Assembly: GCF_007559025.1 (NCBI RefSeq)
Contig: NZ_CP041765.1
Location: forward strand, 2,538,679 to 2,602,678
Length of the DNA stretch: 64,000 nucleotides
Direction of reading: 5' to 3'
Origin: Tomitella fengzijianii
GTDB taxonomy: Bacteria > Actinomycetota > Actinomycetes > Mycobacteriales > Mycobacteriaceae
Both the position numbers and the translations under genes were made by a program. The notes beneath the pieces are model-generated. The model saw only the letters and a list, made by a program, of their open reading frames with translations. It did not search any database and was not told where the DNA came from. Below, piece by piece: positions 28,169 through 37,513 of the stretch (position 1 is the stretch's first letter; the number at the start of each line of letters is the position of its first letter).

Positions 28169-29635
28169 ATGGATTCCGTCGACGATGCCATAGTCTGGTT
28201 CAACGACAAGTACGGCTATGTGCTGATCGTCCTGCTGGTCGGCGCCGGACTGTACTTCGGCACCCGCACCGCCGTCGTGCAGCTCCGCATGATCCCCGAG
28301 ATGCTCCGGTCCCTGCGTGAACGCCCGGCCCGCACCGAGGGCGACAACGGCCCCGGCGCCATCTCGGCCTTCCGCGCGTTCTGCATCTCCGCCGCATCCC
28401 GCGTGGGCACGGGCAACGTCGCCGGCGTGGCGGTCGCCATCACGGTGGGCGGTCCCGGCGCGGTGTTCTGGATGTGGCTGCTGGCCGTCATCGGCGGCGC
28501 GACCGCCTTCGTCGAATCCACGCTGGGCCAGCTCTACAAGGTGCGCGACGGCCGCGACTACCGCGGTGGCCCCGCCTATTACCTCAGCCGGGGCATCAAG
28601 AACCGCAAGGCCGGCCTGGTGATGGCGTTCCTGTTCGCCGTGGCGATCACCTTCACCTACGGGTTCGTGTTCAACGCCGTCCAGTCGAACTCCATCTCCA
28701 GCGCGTTCGAGCTGGCCGCCGGGTCGGACGCGGACTGGATTCCGGTCGCCATCGGCGTCGCGCTCGCCGTCCTGGCCGGCCTGGTCATCTTCGGCGGAGT
28801 GCACCGCATCTCCGGGGTCTCCCAGATCGTCGTGCCCGTCATGGCCGTGCTTTACGTGGGGATCGCGCTGTTCGTCATCGTCACCAACCTGCCGCACATC
28901 CCCGCAGTGGTCGCCGACATCGTCGAGTCGGCGTTCGGCATCCGGCAGTTCGCGGGCGCCGGCATCTGGGCGGCGATGATGCAGGGCATGCGGCGCGGGC
29001 TGTTCTCCAACGAGGCCGGCATGGGCTCGACCCCCAATGCCGCCGCCACCGCCGCCGTCTCCCACCCCGTCAAGCAGGGCCTGGTCCAGACCCTCGGCGT
29101 CTACTTCGACACCCTCGTGGTGTGTTCGGCCACCGCGTTCATCATCCTGCTGTCCAACCCCACGTTCGGCAGCGACGTGGAGGGCGTGCAGCTCACCCAG
29201 ACAGCGCTGCAGGAACACATGGGCAGCTGGGCCGCGCCCGTCCTGGCGGTCATCCTTTTCTTCCTCGCCTTCAGCTCCATCATCGGCAACTACTACTACG
29301 GCGAGACCAACATCGCGTTCTTCACGGGCCGCAAGTCGGTGCTGGTCGTCTTCCGCGTGCTCGTCATCGGGTTCGTGTTCTTCGGCGCCATCGCCGAGGT
29401 GAGCCTGGTGTGGAACCTCGCCGACGTGTTCTCGTCGCTCATGGCCACGATCAACATCCTCGGGCTGATCGCCATCGGCGGCGTCGCCGTCGTGCTGCTG
29501 CGCCACTACTCGCAGCAGAAGTCCCGCGGGCTCGACCCGGTGTTCCACCGCGACGACGTCCCCGGCCTGAGCAACGTCGAATGCTGGGACGGCACCGACC
29601 CGGAGACGGTCCGCGAGCCCGTCGATGTCCGATAG
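28169..29635 (+). CDS. Alanine/glycine:cation symporter (AGCS family)
   Basis: Sodium- or proton-coupled amino-acid carrier of about 488 residues with some ten membrane spans. AGCS hallmarks are SAFRAFCISAASRVGTGNVAGVAVAITVGGPGAVFWMWL, YRGGPAYYLSRG, the helix VFNAVQSNSIS, and GLFSNEAGMGSTPNAAATAAVSHPVKQGLVQ. FDTLVVCSATAFIILL and NYYYGETNIAFFT follow. The ATG at 28169 begins MDSVDDAIVWFNDKYGYVL; an upstream GTG at 28160 adds three residues. Its end overlaps the yigZ start by 11 bases. Confidence 0.92.
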   Translation: MDSVDDAIVWFNDKYGYVLIVLLVGAGLYFGTRTAVVQLRMIPEMLRSLRERPARTEGDNGPGAISAFRAFCISAASRVGTGNVAGVAVAITVGGPGAVFWMWLLAVIGGATAFVESTLGQLYKVRDGRDYRGGPAYYLSRGIKNRKAGLVMAFLFAVAITFTYGFVFNAVQSNSISSAFELAAGSDADWIPVAIGVALAVLAGLVIFGGVHRISGVSQIVVPVMAVLYVGIALFVIVTNLPHIPAVVADIVESAFGIRQFAGAGIWAAMMQGMRRGLFSNEAGMGSTPNAAATAAVSHPVKQGLVQTLGVYFDTLVVCSATAFIILLSNPTFGSDVEGVQLTQTALQEHMGSWAAPVLAVILFFLAFSSIIGNYYYGETNIAFFTGRKSVLVVFRVLVIGFVFFGAIAEVSLVWNLADVFSSLMATINILGLIAIGGVAVVLLRHYSQQKSRGLDPVFHRDDVPGLSNVECWDGTDPETVREPVDVR

Positions 29636-30314
29636 CAGGCCACAGCCCGCTCCGGCGCCGGACGATGTCCCCGACGCCTACCTGGTGATCGGCCGTGACA
29701 CCGACGTCGAGACCGAGGTGCAGCGTTCACGGTTCTGCACTCGCCTGCGCCGGGTGGAGGACGAGGACGCCGCGCGGGAACTGGTCGCGCGCACCCGCCG
29801 CGAGCACAGCGCCGCCCGGCACCACTGCACCGCATTCATCATCGGCCCGCACGGGCGGCTGCAACGGTCGAACGACGACGGCGAGCCGGCGGGCACAGCG
29901 GGCGCGCCGATGCTCGACGCCCTCACCGGCCGCGGGGTGAGCGACGTGGTGGCGGTGGTGACCCGCTATTTCGGCGGGGTCAAGCTGGGCACCGGCGGCC
30001 TGGTGCGCGCCTACGGCGACGCCGTGTCCGCGGCCCTCGACGCCGCGGGCACCCGCACCCGCATGCGGGTGGAGTACAGGACGGCGACGGTGACGGCGGC
30101 CGATGCCGGTCGGCTCGAAAACGAACTGCGTGCCGACGGACTGCGTATCACGGCCGTCGATTACGGGGTGGGCCCCGGCGGCGCGGATGCCGCGATCACC
30201 GTCGCAGTGCCCGCCGCCGGGTCGGGCGCACTCGCCGGGCTGATCGCATCACGCACCGGCGGGCGTACGGAAGCCCGGCTTTCGGGGCGCGGCTGGGTCG
30301 ACCGCGACGAGTGA
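29625..30314 (+). CDS. YigZ/IMPACT family protein
   Basis: A 229-residue protein with the UPF0029 domain ([44 protein letters not shown], then [19 protein letters not shown] and [25 protein letters not shown]). A C-terminal DUF1949 region ([24 protein letters not shown]) completes it. The family is linked to translation or stress responses by homology with eukaryotic IMPACT; the bacterial role is unclear. Translation is coupled to the upstream symporter. Its last 154 bases are overlapped on the opposite strand by the extended end of bioD. Confidence 0.9.
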   Translation: MSDSRPQPAPAPDDVPDAYLVIGRDTDVETEVQRSRFCTRLRRVEDEDAARELVARTRREHSAARHHCTAFIIGPHGRLQRSNDDGEPAGTAGAPMLDALTGRGVSDVVAVVTRYFGGVKLGTGGLVRAYGDAVSAALDAAGTRTRMRVEYRTATVTAADAGRLENELRADGLRITAVDYGVGPGGADAAITVAVPAAGSGALAGLIASRTGGRTEARLSGRGWVDRDE

Positions 30315-31003
30315 GCCGCGAGGCCCGGAGCGCACCTGCGCCGCGCCTCGGCCGCGAACTCCGCGCGCCCCATCGCCCCCGCCCCCTCGGGCAGTCGGCC
30401 GATGACCGGCACCCCGGTCACTGCGGGCAGGTCGTCGAGGTTGCACCGCATCGCCAGATCGGGCTCGCCCGGCCACGCTCCGATCACCAGCCCGGCGCAT
30501 CGCACGCCCGCCGACCTCAGGGCCCGCACGGTGAGCTCGGCGTGGTTGAGGGCGCCCAGCGCCGGGTCCACCACGACCACCGCAGCGACCTCGCCGACGC
30601 CGGCATCCCGGACCCCGGCCGCCACGTCGGCGAGGGTGAAGCCGCCCTCGCCGAGGCGCACCAGCACTCCCCCGGCGCCCTCGACCAGAACGTGGTCGTG
30701 TTTCGCGGCGAGTTCCCGCACGGACTCCACCACCTCGCCGCACCGCAGCAGAGGCATTCCGGCGCGTCGCGCGGCGGTGTCGGGTGCCAGTGGTTCCGGA
30801 TACCGGGCCAGCTCCACCGTCGTCACCGCGCCGGCCAGCCGGACGACGTCGGCAATATCCCCGGGTTCCCCCGGCAGCAGCCCCGTCTGGGCGGGCTTGC
30901 ACACCGCGACGCTCCCGGAGCCCGTGAGGACCGACGCGAGCGCCGCAGTGGTCACGGTCTTGCCGACCCCGGTGGACGTGCCGGTGACGAACGTGATGCT
31001 CAC
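30161..31003 (-). CDS. bioD: Dethiobiotin synthetase with an extended C-terminal tail
   Basis: ATP-dependent closure of the ureido ring of DAPA with CO2, 280 residues. The N-terminal P-loop [49 protein letters not shown] and [12 protein letters not shown] are intact. Normal enzymes end near residue 225-230; here the frame continues for about 50 residues ([20 protein letters not shown] and on) that are antisense to the 3' end of yigZ. The normal stop seems to have been lost. The start overlaps the bioF stop by 4 bases. Confidence 0.9.
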   Translation of the reverse strand: MSITFVTGTSTGVGKTVTTAALASVLTGSGSVAVCKPAQTGLLPGEPGDIADVVRLAGAVTTVELARYPEPLAPDTAARRAGMPLLRCGEVVESVRELAAKHDHVLVEGAGGVLVRLGEGGFTLADVAAGVRDAGVGEVAAVVVVDPALGALNHAELTVRALRSAGVRCAGLVIGAWPGEPDLAMRCNLDDLPAVTGVPVIGRLPEGAGAMGRAEFAAEARRRCAPGLAAHSSRSTQPRPESRASVRPPVRDAISPASAPDPAAGTATVIAASAPPGPTP

Positions 31004-32205
31004 GACGCCGCACCCGCGGTGCGCGTCCCGGCGATCCAGCTGCCGTCCGCCACCGCGCCCAACACGTCAGCGGCCACCGCCATGTCGCCGGCGTTGAGGT
31101 CGGCCCGCGCGGTGAGCCGCAGCCGCGACGTCCCCGCCGGCACCGACGGCGGACGGAAGCAGCCCACGCGCAGTCCTCTGCCGGCACACCACCGTGCCGC
31201 GTCGACGGCCCGCTGCGGGTCGCCGAGCACGAGCGACACCACCGCCGACTCCGGCCGCGCCCCTCCGCAGATCGCCGCCAGCTCACGCGCGCGATCGAGG
31301 ACCGCGACGGCACGCGCGGGTTCGCGGCCGAGGACGGTGAGCGCCGCCCTGGCCGCACCGACGGACGCCGGGGCCAGGCCCGTATCGAAGATGAACGACC
31401 GCGCCGCGTCGATGAGGTGCTCCCGCACGCGCGGATCGGCGAGCACCACGCCGCCCTGGCCGCCCAGCGATTTCGACAGCGTCGCGGTGACGACGACGTC
31501 CGGGGCGCCGGCGAGCCCCAGCTCGTGCACCAGCCCCCGGCCGCCGTCGCCGCGCACGCCCAGCGCGTGCGCCTCGTCGACCAGCAGCACCGCGCCCCGG
31601 CGCCGGCACGCCGCGTGCAGGGCGCGCAGCGGCGCCAGGTCGCCGTCGGCGCTGAACACGGAGTCGGTGATGACCAGCGCCCGCGACTCGTCCCGGGTGG
31701 CCAGCGCCCGCTCCACCGCGTCGACGTCGGCGTGCGGCGTGACCACCACGCGGGCACGGGAGAGCCGGCAGGCGTCGACCAGCGACGCGTGGCTGCCGGC
31801 GTCGGACACGATCAGCGAGCCCCGGCCCGCCAGCGCCGTCACCGCGCCGAGGTTCGCCGTGTAGCCGGACGAGAAGATCAGGCCGGATCCGGCGCCGGCG
31901 AAATCCGCGAGTTCCCGCTCCAGCGCATCGTGCTCCTCTGTGCTGCCGGTGACCAGGCGTGAGCCGGTGGAGCCGGTGCCCCAGCGGCGCGCCGCGTCGA
32001 CGGCACCGGCGATCACCTCGGGATGGCCGCTGAGCCCCAGGTAGTCGTTGGAGGCGAGGTCGATTGGGCCGCGGGCGCCGCGAGGCGCGTCGGCGGCACG
32101 GGGAGAAAGCTCCCGGTGCAGCCCCGCGCTGCGGCGATCCGCGGCCTCAGCGTCGAGCCATGCGAGCGGGTCGGGCCCGGCGGCGGTCAAGTTCTGGGCG
32201 AGCAT
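31000..32205 (-). CDS. bioF: 8-amino-7-oxononanoate synthase
   Basis: PLP-dependent condensation of pimeloyl thioester with L-alanine, 401 residues. Conserved parts are [75 protein letters not shown] and [13 protein letters not shown] with the PLP lysine. [15 protein letters not shown] follows. ATG at 32205 ([10 protein letters not shown]) leaves the BioQ-type palindrome 18 bp upstream, as expected for a repressed promoter. bioD follows with a 4-base overlap. Confidence 0.94.
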   Translation of the reverse strand: MLAQNLTAAGPDPLAWLDAEAADRRSAGLHRELSPRAADAPRGARGPIDLASNDYLGLSGHPEVIAGAVDAARRWGTGSTGSRLVTGSTEEHDALERELADFAGAGSGLIFSSGYTANLGAVTALAGRGSLIVSDAGSHASLVDACRLSRARVVVTPHADVDAVERALATRDESRALVITDSVFSADGDLAPLRALHAACRRRGAVLLVDEAHALGVRGDGGRGLVHELGLAGAPDVVVTATLSKSLGGQGGVVLADPRVREHLIDAARSFIFDTGLAPASVGAARAALTVLGREPARAVAVLDRARELAAICGGARPESAVVSLVLGDPQRAVDAARWCAGRGLRVGCFRPPSVPAGTSRLRLTARADLNAGDMAVAADVLGAVADGSWIAGTRTAGAAS

Positions 32206-32223
32206 GGGCCGACCATACACGGA

Positions 32224-32238
32224 TTGAACACCGTTCAA
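32224..32238. promoter_or_regulatory. Perfect BioQ-type operator upstream of bioF
   Basis: TTGAACACCGTTCAA is a perfect palindrome with a 3-base centre. It shares all conserved positions with the two boxes between bioB and bioQ. It lies between the bioA stop and the bioF start, so bioFD has a separately controlled promoter. No such box is seen in front of bioA. Confidence 0.82.
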
Positions 32239-32268
32239 GTAGCCGGACTTGCTGCATAGACGTCCGAC

Positions 32269-33591
32269 TCAGCCCGGGCTGCCTCCCTGCGCCTGGCTCG
32301 CCGCCGCCGCGACCATGGCCCCGGTGACCGTCGCGAGGTCGTCGGGCGTGCTGATGTACGGCGGCATCGCGTAGATCAGCGTCCGGAACGGCCGCAGCCA
32401 CCCCCCGGCGGCGACGGCGGCGTCCGTCGCGGAGACCATGTCCACCGGCGCGTCGAGCTCGATGACCCCGATCCCGCCGAGCACCCGCACGTCGACGACG
32501 TTCGGCAGGTCCCACGCAGGCGCCAGCCCCGCGGTGAGCCCGTCCTCTAGGTCGGCCACCTCTGTCTCCCAGTCGCGCGAGACGAGCAGCTCCAGCGACG
32601 CGGCGCCCACCGCGCACGCCAGCGGGTTGGCCATGAACGTGGGCCCGTGCATGAGCCCGCCGGCCTCGCCGGCGCTGATCGCACGCCCCAGTTCCGCCGT
32701 GCACAGCGTGGCCGCGAGGGTCATGTAGCCCCCTGTGAGCGCCTTGCCGACGCACATGATGTCCGGCCGCACGTCGGCGTGGTCGGCGGCGAACATGCGC
32801 CCGGTGCGGCCGAACCCGGTGGCGATCTCGTCGAAGATCAGCAGCACCCCGTGCCGGTCGCATGCGTCGCGCAGCGCCTGCAGGTAGCGGGGGTCGTGGA
32901 AGCGCATGCCCCCGGCGCCCTGCACCAGCGGTTCCACGATCACGGCCGCCGTCTCGTCCGCTTGCGCCGACAGCAGCAGTTCCAGGTTCAGCACGTAGTC
33001 CGGGTCGTAGTCACGGGGCGGCGTCGGGGCGAAGATCTGCCGCGGCAGCACGTCCGACCACATCGAGTGCATCCCCCCGTCCGGGTCGCACACGCTCATC
33101 GGCCCCATCGTGTCGCCGTGGTATCCGCCTCGCCACGTGAGCAGGCGGTGTTTGCCCGGCCGCCCCTTGGACCGCCAGTACTGGATGGCCATCTTCATCG
33201 CCACCTCCACCGACACCGAGCCCGAGTCGGCGAAGAACACCTGCTCCAGGCCGTCGGGCGTGACATCGGTGAGCAGCTGCGCCAGGCGCGCCGCCGGCTC
33301 GTGGGTGAGGCCCCCGAACATCACATGGCTCATCCGGTCCAGCTGTGCGCGCGCCGCGTCGTCCAGAACCGGGTGCCGGTATCCGTGGATGGCCGCCCAC
33401 CACGACCCCATGCCGTCCACCAGCTCGCGGCCGTCGGCGAGACGCAGGCGCGTGCCGGACGCGCTCTCCACCACCAGCGACGGCGTCGACGGCGGGAACG
33501 CCCCGTAGGGATGCCAGATATGCCCCGCGTCGATCTCGGTAATCTGCCGGGCGGTCAGCGCCGCCCCTGCCGGAATGCGCTCGTCTGTCAC
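32269..33591 (-). CDS. bioA: Adenosylmethionine-8-amino-7-oxononanoate aminotransferase
   Basis: PLP transaminase that uses SAM as amino donor to make DAPA, 440 residues. It shows [107 protein letters not shown] and [17 protein letters not shown] with the PLP lysine. [13 protein letters not shown] follows. The GTG at 33591 matches the family start; the longer frame to 33723 is an open leader. It diverges from the SnoaL-like gene. Confidence 0.94.
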   Translation of the reverse strand: MTDERIPAGAALTARQITEIDAGHIWHPYGAFPPSTPSLVVESASGTRLRLADGRELVDGMGSWWAAIHGYRHPVLDDAARAQLDRMSHVMFGGLTHEPAARLAQLLTDVTPDGLEQVFFADSGSVSVEVAMKMAIQYWRSKGRPGKHRLLTWRGGYHGDTMGPMSVCDPDGGMHSMWSDVLPRQIFAPTPPRDYDPDYVLNLELLLSAQADETAAVIVEPLVQGAGGMRFHDPRYLQALRDACDRHGVLLIFDEIATGFGRTGRMFAADHADVRPDIMCVGKALTGGYMTLAATLCTAELGRAISAGEAGGLMHGPTFMANPLACAVGAASLELLVSRDWETEVADLEDGLTAGLAPAWDLPNVVDVRVLGGIGVIELDAPVDMVSATDAAVAAGGWLRPFRTLIYAMPPYISTPDDLATVTGAMVAAAASQAQGGSPG

Positions 33592-33706
33592 AGCGACGAC
33601 CCTAACCGCTGGTCGGCGCACCACCCTTCCCGGCTGGCGGGACTTTCTTTCCCGCTGTCCGGGACGCCCGCAACAACCCTGCCCACGCGCGTGGCGAACT
33701 GGAGGC

Positions 33707-34255
33707 ATGACCGATACCGACACGGCGACCGTGATCCGCGAACTCTCCGCCCGCCTGGCCGTCCTCGAGGACCGCCAGGCGATCGTCGACCTGATGACCT
33801 CCTACGGCCCGGCCGTGGACTCCGGCTCCGAGGAGGCGGTGGCGCGCGTGTGGACCGAGGACGGCGTCTACGACGTAGACACCGGCATCATGCGCGGGCA
33901 CGCGGAGATCACGGCGATGGTCCGCGGCGAGAACCACCAGGGGTTCATCACGAACGGCTGCGCGCACGTGCTCGAACCGGGGAACGTGATCGTCGACGGC
34001 GACACCGCCGTGGCCACCTGCAAGTCGCTGCTCATCCTCGCGCGCCCCGACAAGTCGGCGTTCACGGTGCTGCGCGCCACCGCGAACCGTTGGGAGCTGA
34101 TCAAGACCGCCGACGGCGAGTGGAAGTGCACCCGCCGCACCAGCCGGGTGCTGGACGGCCGCTCCGAGGCCCCCCGCGTGCTGGCCGAGGGCGTCCCCGG
34201 CCCCGACGGCACGCTCAAGCACGGCGCAGGCGCCGGCACCATCGGAAGGGCGTGA
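33707..34255 (+). CDS. SnoaL/NTF2-like protein
   Basis: A 182-residue protein with the SnoaL_4-type cone fold signature [44 protein letters not shown], then [28 protein letters not shown] and [23 protein letters not shown]. Relatives are dehydratases, isomerases or hydroxylases of ring compounds, often near mycofactocin-type SDRs. GGAGG precedes the ATG. It sits 2 bp before the old yellow enzyme gene, so the two are co-translated. Confidence 0.82.
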   Translation: MTDTDTATVIRELSARLAVLEDRQAIVDLMTSYGPAVDSGSEEAVARVWTEDGVYDVDTGIMRGHAEITAMVRGENHQGFITNGCAHVLEPGNVIVDGDTAVATCKSLLILARPDKSAFTVLRATANRWELIKTADGEWKCTRRTSRVLDGRSEAPRVLAEGVPGPDGTLKHGAGAGTIGRA

Positions 34256-34257
34256 CG

Positions 34258-35406
34258 ATGAGCGGAACAACCCCCGCCTCCCCCATCTTCCGGCCGCTGG
34301 GCATCCGATCGCTGGAGCTGAAGAACCGCCTGGTGATGTCCCCGATGACCCGGTCGTTCTCCCCCGGCGGCGTGCCCGGTGCCGACGTGGCCGAGTACTA
34401 CCGAAAGCGCGCCGAGGGCGGCACCGGCCTGCTGATCACCGAGGGCGTCGCCATCGACCATCCCGCCGCCGTGGAGAACCCGTCGGTCCCCCACATGTAC
34501 GGCGACGAAGCCCTGGCCGGCTGGCGCCGCGTGGTGGACGACGTCCACGCCGCGGGCGGAAAGATCATCCCCCAGCTGTGGCACGTGGGCCCCCTGTGGG
34601 GCGCGATGGGCCGCCCCGATCCGGCGATCAAGCCCATGCGCCCGTCCGGGCTGTGGGGCACGCCCGGCGTCACCTCGTACCCGGAGAAGCTCGTCGCCCG
34701 CTACTCCCCCGCGACGGAGCCCATGACCGAGCAGGACATCGACGACGTCCTGTCCGCCTACGTGCGCTCGGCGCGCAACGCGGTGGACGCGGGCTTCGAC
34801 GGCATCGCCATCCACGGCGGCCACGGTTACCTTCTCGACGCGTTCATGTGGGCCGACACCAACCGGCGCACCGACAAGTGGGGCGGGAGCCTGGAGGCGC
34901 GCGCCGCGTTCCCCGCGGCCGTCGTCGCGGCGATCCGTGCGGAGATCGGCGACGAGCTGCCCGTGTTCTACCGCTTCTCCCAGCACAAGCAGCAGGACTA
35001 CAAGGCCCGCATCGCCGACACGCCCGACGAGCTCAAGGTGCTGCTGGGCGCGCTGGTCGACGCGGGGGCGGACGTGCTGGACGCGTCCATCCGCAGGTTC
35101 GACGCTCCCGCATTCGACGGCGACCCGTGCTCGCTGGCCGGGTGGGCGAAGAGGCTCACCGGCGCCCGCGCCATGGCCGTGGGCAGCTTCGGGCTGGGCA
35201 AGACGCTGCGCGAGGGCCGCGGCGCCGGGACCATCCCCAGCGAGGACAACCGCGACGGGCTGCACCAGCGGCTCGAGGACGAGGAGTTCGACCTGATCGC
35301 GGTGGGACGTCTGCACCTGGCCGACCCGGATCTGGCGCAGCACCTGTTCGAGGGCGGCCCGCTGCCGGAGTTCGACCGCGACAAGCACGAGCGGGTCCTG
35401 CACTGA
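34258..35406 (+). CDS. NADH:flavin oxidoreductase (old yellow enzyme family)
   Basis: FMN-dependent ene-reductase of 382 residues. It has FRPLGIRSLELKNRLVMSPMTRSFS, YYRKRAEGGTGLLITEGVAID, IIPQLWHVG, RPSGLWG, AVDAGFDGIAIHGGHGYLLDAFMWADTNRRTDKWGGSLEARA and GRLHLADPDLAQHL. Enzymes of this group reduce activated C=C bonds. The active-site pair usually written HN or HH appears here as IHGGHGYLLDAF. Neighbours suggest action on a cyclic enone made by the downstream dehydrogenase. Confidence 0.92.
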   Translation: MSGTTPASPIFRPLGIRSLELKNRLVMSPMTRSFSPGGVPGADVAEYYRKRAEGGTGLLITEGVAIDHPAAVENPSVPHMYGDEALAGWRRVVDDVHAAGGKIIPQLWHVGPLWGAMGRPDPAIKPMRPSGLWGTPGVTSYPEKLVARYSPATEPMTEQDIDDVLSAYVRSARNAVDAGFDGIAIHGGHGYLLDAFMWADTNRRTDKWGGSLEARAAFPAAVVAAIRAEIGDELPVFYRFSQHKQQDYKARIADTPDELKVLLGALVDAGADVLDASIRRFDAPAFDGDPCSLAGWAKRLTGARAMAVGSFGLGKTLREGRGAGTIPSEDNRDGLHQRLEDEEFDLIAVGRLHLADPDLAQHLFEGGPLPEFDRDKHERVLH

Positions 35407-35445
35407 CCTGACCCGGGCCGGCACCGGGCCGGCCGCATCACCAGT

Positions 35446-35499
35446 CGGCACCCACTGTGACGGTGGTCCCACTCCGGTGGGACTTCCGGGTGGGTGCCG
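35446..35499. terminator. Nested hairpin between the old yellow enzyme and SDR genes
   Basis: Outer arms CGGCACCCAC (35446-35455) and GTGGGTGCCG (35490-35499) enclose an inner stem GTCCCAC/GTGGGAC (35466-35472 with 35477-35483). It is 40 bp past the old yellow enzyme stop and about 100 bp before the SDR. It could end the first transcript or act as a leader structure for the second. Confidence 0.5.
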
Positions 35500-35600
35500 G
35501 CGGCGTTTCCGGATAGCTTGTAACCCGACAACGTGAACCGTACAAACGACCGATAGGTCTACCGACAGGCACCGATCCTGTCGCGAGGAAGGCAGGAAGC

Positions 35601-36422
35601 ATGAGCACCAACGAGGGGCGCTTCGCGGGCAAGGTCGCATTCATCACCGGCGCGGCCCGGGGCCAGGGCCGCGCGGAGGCGGTGAAGTTCGCACGCGAAG
35701 GCGCGAACATCATCGCGGTGGACATCTGCGCGGAGTTCCAGTCCACCCCCTACCCCGGTGCCACCAAGGCCGACCTGGACGAGACCGTCCGCCTCGTCGA
35801 GGAGGCCGGCGCCAAGATCGTCGCGAAGGTCGCCGACGTGCGCGACTTCGACGGTCTCTCCGCGGCGCTGCAGGCCGGCCTGGACGCGTTCGGCCGGCTC
35901 GACGTCGTCATCGCCAACGCGGGCATCTGCTCCGGGCGCATGAGCTGGGAGGTCTCCGCCGAGGACTGGAAGGAGACCGTCGACGTCAACCTGACGGGCA
36001 CCTTCAACACGGCCAAGGCGGCCATCCCCTACCTGATCGAACAGGGCGAAGGCGGCGCGATGGTGTTCACCAGCTCCGTGTCCGGGCTCAAGGGCACGCC
36101 GTTCACCGGGCACTACGCGGCGACCAAGCACGGCATCACCGGCCTGGCCAAGACGATGGCGAACGAGCTGGGCGAGCACAAGATCCGCGTGAACACCATC
36201 CACCCCGCCGGCGTCGATACCGGGATGAACATGTCCGCGGACATGGGGCCGCTGTTCGCCGCGCACGCGCACACGCTGGCGCCGATCTTCATGAACTCGC
36301 TGCCCTACGCGATCACGCAGCCCGAGGAGATCGCCGACGTCGTCGCGTGGGTGTGCTCCGACGAGGCCAAGTACATGACCGGCGTGCAGGTTCCGATCGA
36401 CATCGGCAACCTCAACCGCTGA
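35601..36422 (+). CDS. Mycofactocin-type short-chain dehydrogenase/reductase
   Basis: A 273-residue SDR. The nucleotide motif is FITGAARGQGRAEAVKFAREGA, and the segment IIAVDICAEFQSTPYPGATKADLDETVRLVEEAG is the insertion typical of mycofactocin-associated SDRs (TIGR03971 group, including carveol dehydrogenases). NAGI, SSVSGLKG and the catalytic Tyr/Lys pair in HYAATKHGITGLAKTMA follow, ending YMTGVQVPIDIGN. Such enzymes keep NAD bound and pass electrons to mycofactocin. GAGGAAGGCAGGAAGC precedes the ATG. No mycofactocin synthesis genes are in the window. Confidence 0.88.
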   Translation: MSTNEGRFAGKVAFITGAARGQGRAEAVKFAREGANIIAVDICAEFQSTPYPGATKADLDETVRLVEEAGAKIVAKVADVRDFDGLSAALQAGLDAFGRLDVVIANAGICSGRMSWEVSAEDWKETVDVNLTGTFNTAKAAIPYLIEQGEGGAMVFTSSVSGLKGTPFTGHYAATKHGITGLAKTMANELGEHKIRVNTIHPAGVDTGMNMSADMGPLFAAHAHTLAPIFMNSLPYAITQPEEIADVVAWVCSDEAKYMTGVQVPIDIGNLNR

Positions 36423-36429
36423 CCCGGAC

Positions 36430-36462
36430 GCGGGGCCGCATGCAGCGCGCATGCGGCCCCGC
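36430..36462. terminator. Strong bidirectional terminator hairpin
   Basis: GCGGGGCCGCATGC, five bases, GCATGCGGCCCCGC: a perfect 14-bp inverted repeat between the convergent stops of the SDR gene (36422) and the lipoprotein gene (36473). It is the clearest terminator of this part of the window. Confidence 0.85.
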
Positions 36463-36472
36463 ACCCGTCCTG

Positions 36473-37513
36473 CTACTTCACCGTGACGGGCTGTTCCATC
36501 CCCAGCATGTAGTGGGGCTTGCCGCTGACCGGATCGACCACGAAGCACACGAGCAGATAATCCCCCGCGTCGAGCTCGAGCGTGGTCTGCTGCTGCACGT
36601 CCGGCGCGGCCGCGGCGACTCCGCCGTAGGTCTCGTACGGCGGCGCCCCCTGCGCGGCGCCCTCCGGCGCCGACAGCGCCGCCCGCACGTCGTCCATCGT
36701 CTTGCCGTCCGCCGGCGCCAGGACCGCCAGCTCGTGCGGCTGGTCGCCGTCGTTGACCACCGTGATCGGCTTGTTCCAGTCGATCGACGACGGCTCGGAG
36801 AACTTGAAGTCGGTCATCTTCACGGTGGCGTCGGTCTTGGGCCACCCGTCGCTCTGCGCCGTGGCCGCCGTGGTGAAGTGCGCGATCATCCCCAGCGCGT
36901 AGTGCGGCTTGCCGCCCGGCCCGGGGATCTGGCAGATCACCATGTAGGTGGATCCGGGGTCCAGGTGCAGGACCACGCTGGACTCGTCGCCGGGCATGAC
37001 CGCGTTGGGCCCGCCCGCGAAGTCCGCCAGCGGAGCCACCGCACCGACGCCCGCCGGTGTGGCGAGCGCGTCGGTGAACTGCTGGACCGTCACGCCCGGA
37101 TGCAGCTTCAGCAGCTGCGCCTGGTGCGGCATCATCGTGTCGTTGTTCTTCAGCGTGACCATCACCGTGCCGGCGGGGGCCTCCGCGGACGGCAGGGTGT
37201 AGGACATCGCGCCGTCGGCGGTGGTGGCGTCGGCGTCGATCTCGAAGCGCGGCAACGAATCCGCAGACACGGAGCCCGCCGCAGCGGCACCGCCGCCGGA
37301 CTCCGCGGCGCCGGTGGCGGTGGCCGCCGTGGTGCCGGAAGCGCCCCCGCCGCCGTCGCCGCCGCACGCGGCCAGCAATCCCGCCGCGGCCAGCAGGGCG
37401 CCCGCCGCGAGCGCGGCCCGCCGACCGCGCCGCCGCCCACTCCGCGCCCGCTCACGCTGCAGCGCTTGTGCTTTCCGCACGGACTCTCCCGTTCCCCATC
37501 GAACCGACAGCAT
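36473..37513 (-). CDS. Lipoprotein with two tandem cupredoxin-like domains
   Basis: A 346-residue secreted lipoprotein. A long basic N region (RRRGRRAALAAGALL) leads to the lipobox LLAAC with the lipidated Cys about 50, then a Gly/Ala/Thr linker. Two similar domains follow. The first carries MMPHQAQLL (His130) and MVICQIPGPGGKPHYALGM (Cys194, His204, Met209); the second carries QPHELAVL (His260) and LVCFVVDPVSGKPHYMLGM (Cys323, His334, Met339). His-Cys-His-Met in this order is the type-1 copper ligand set. It is probably an exported electron-transfer or copper-binding protein; I recognise no exact family. Confidence 0.82.
   Translation of the reverse strand: MLSVRWGTGESVRKAQALQRERARSGRRRGRRAALAAGALLAAAGLLAACGGDGGGGASGTTAATATGAAESGGGAAAAGSVSADSLPRFEIDADATTADGAMSYTLPSAEAPAGTVMVTLKNNDTMMPHQAQLLKLHPGVTVQQFTDALATPAGVGAVAPLADFAGGPNAVMPGDESSVVLHLDPGSTYMVICQIPGPGGKPHYALGMIAHFTTAATAQSDGWPKTDATVKMTDFKFSEPSSIDWNKPITVVNDGDQPHELAVLAPADGKTMDDVRAALSAPEGAAQGAPPYETYGGVAAAAPDVQQQTTLELDAGDYLLVCFVVDPVSGKPHYMLGMEQPVTVK

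Noticed and set aside
27176-29548. A 790-codon minus-strand frame opposite the permease and symporter genes
   Set aside because: Antisense shadow, very rich in His/Asp/Gly, with no recognisable domain; the plus-strand transporter genes are certain.
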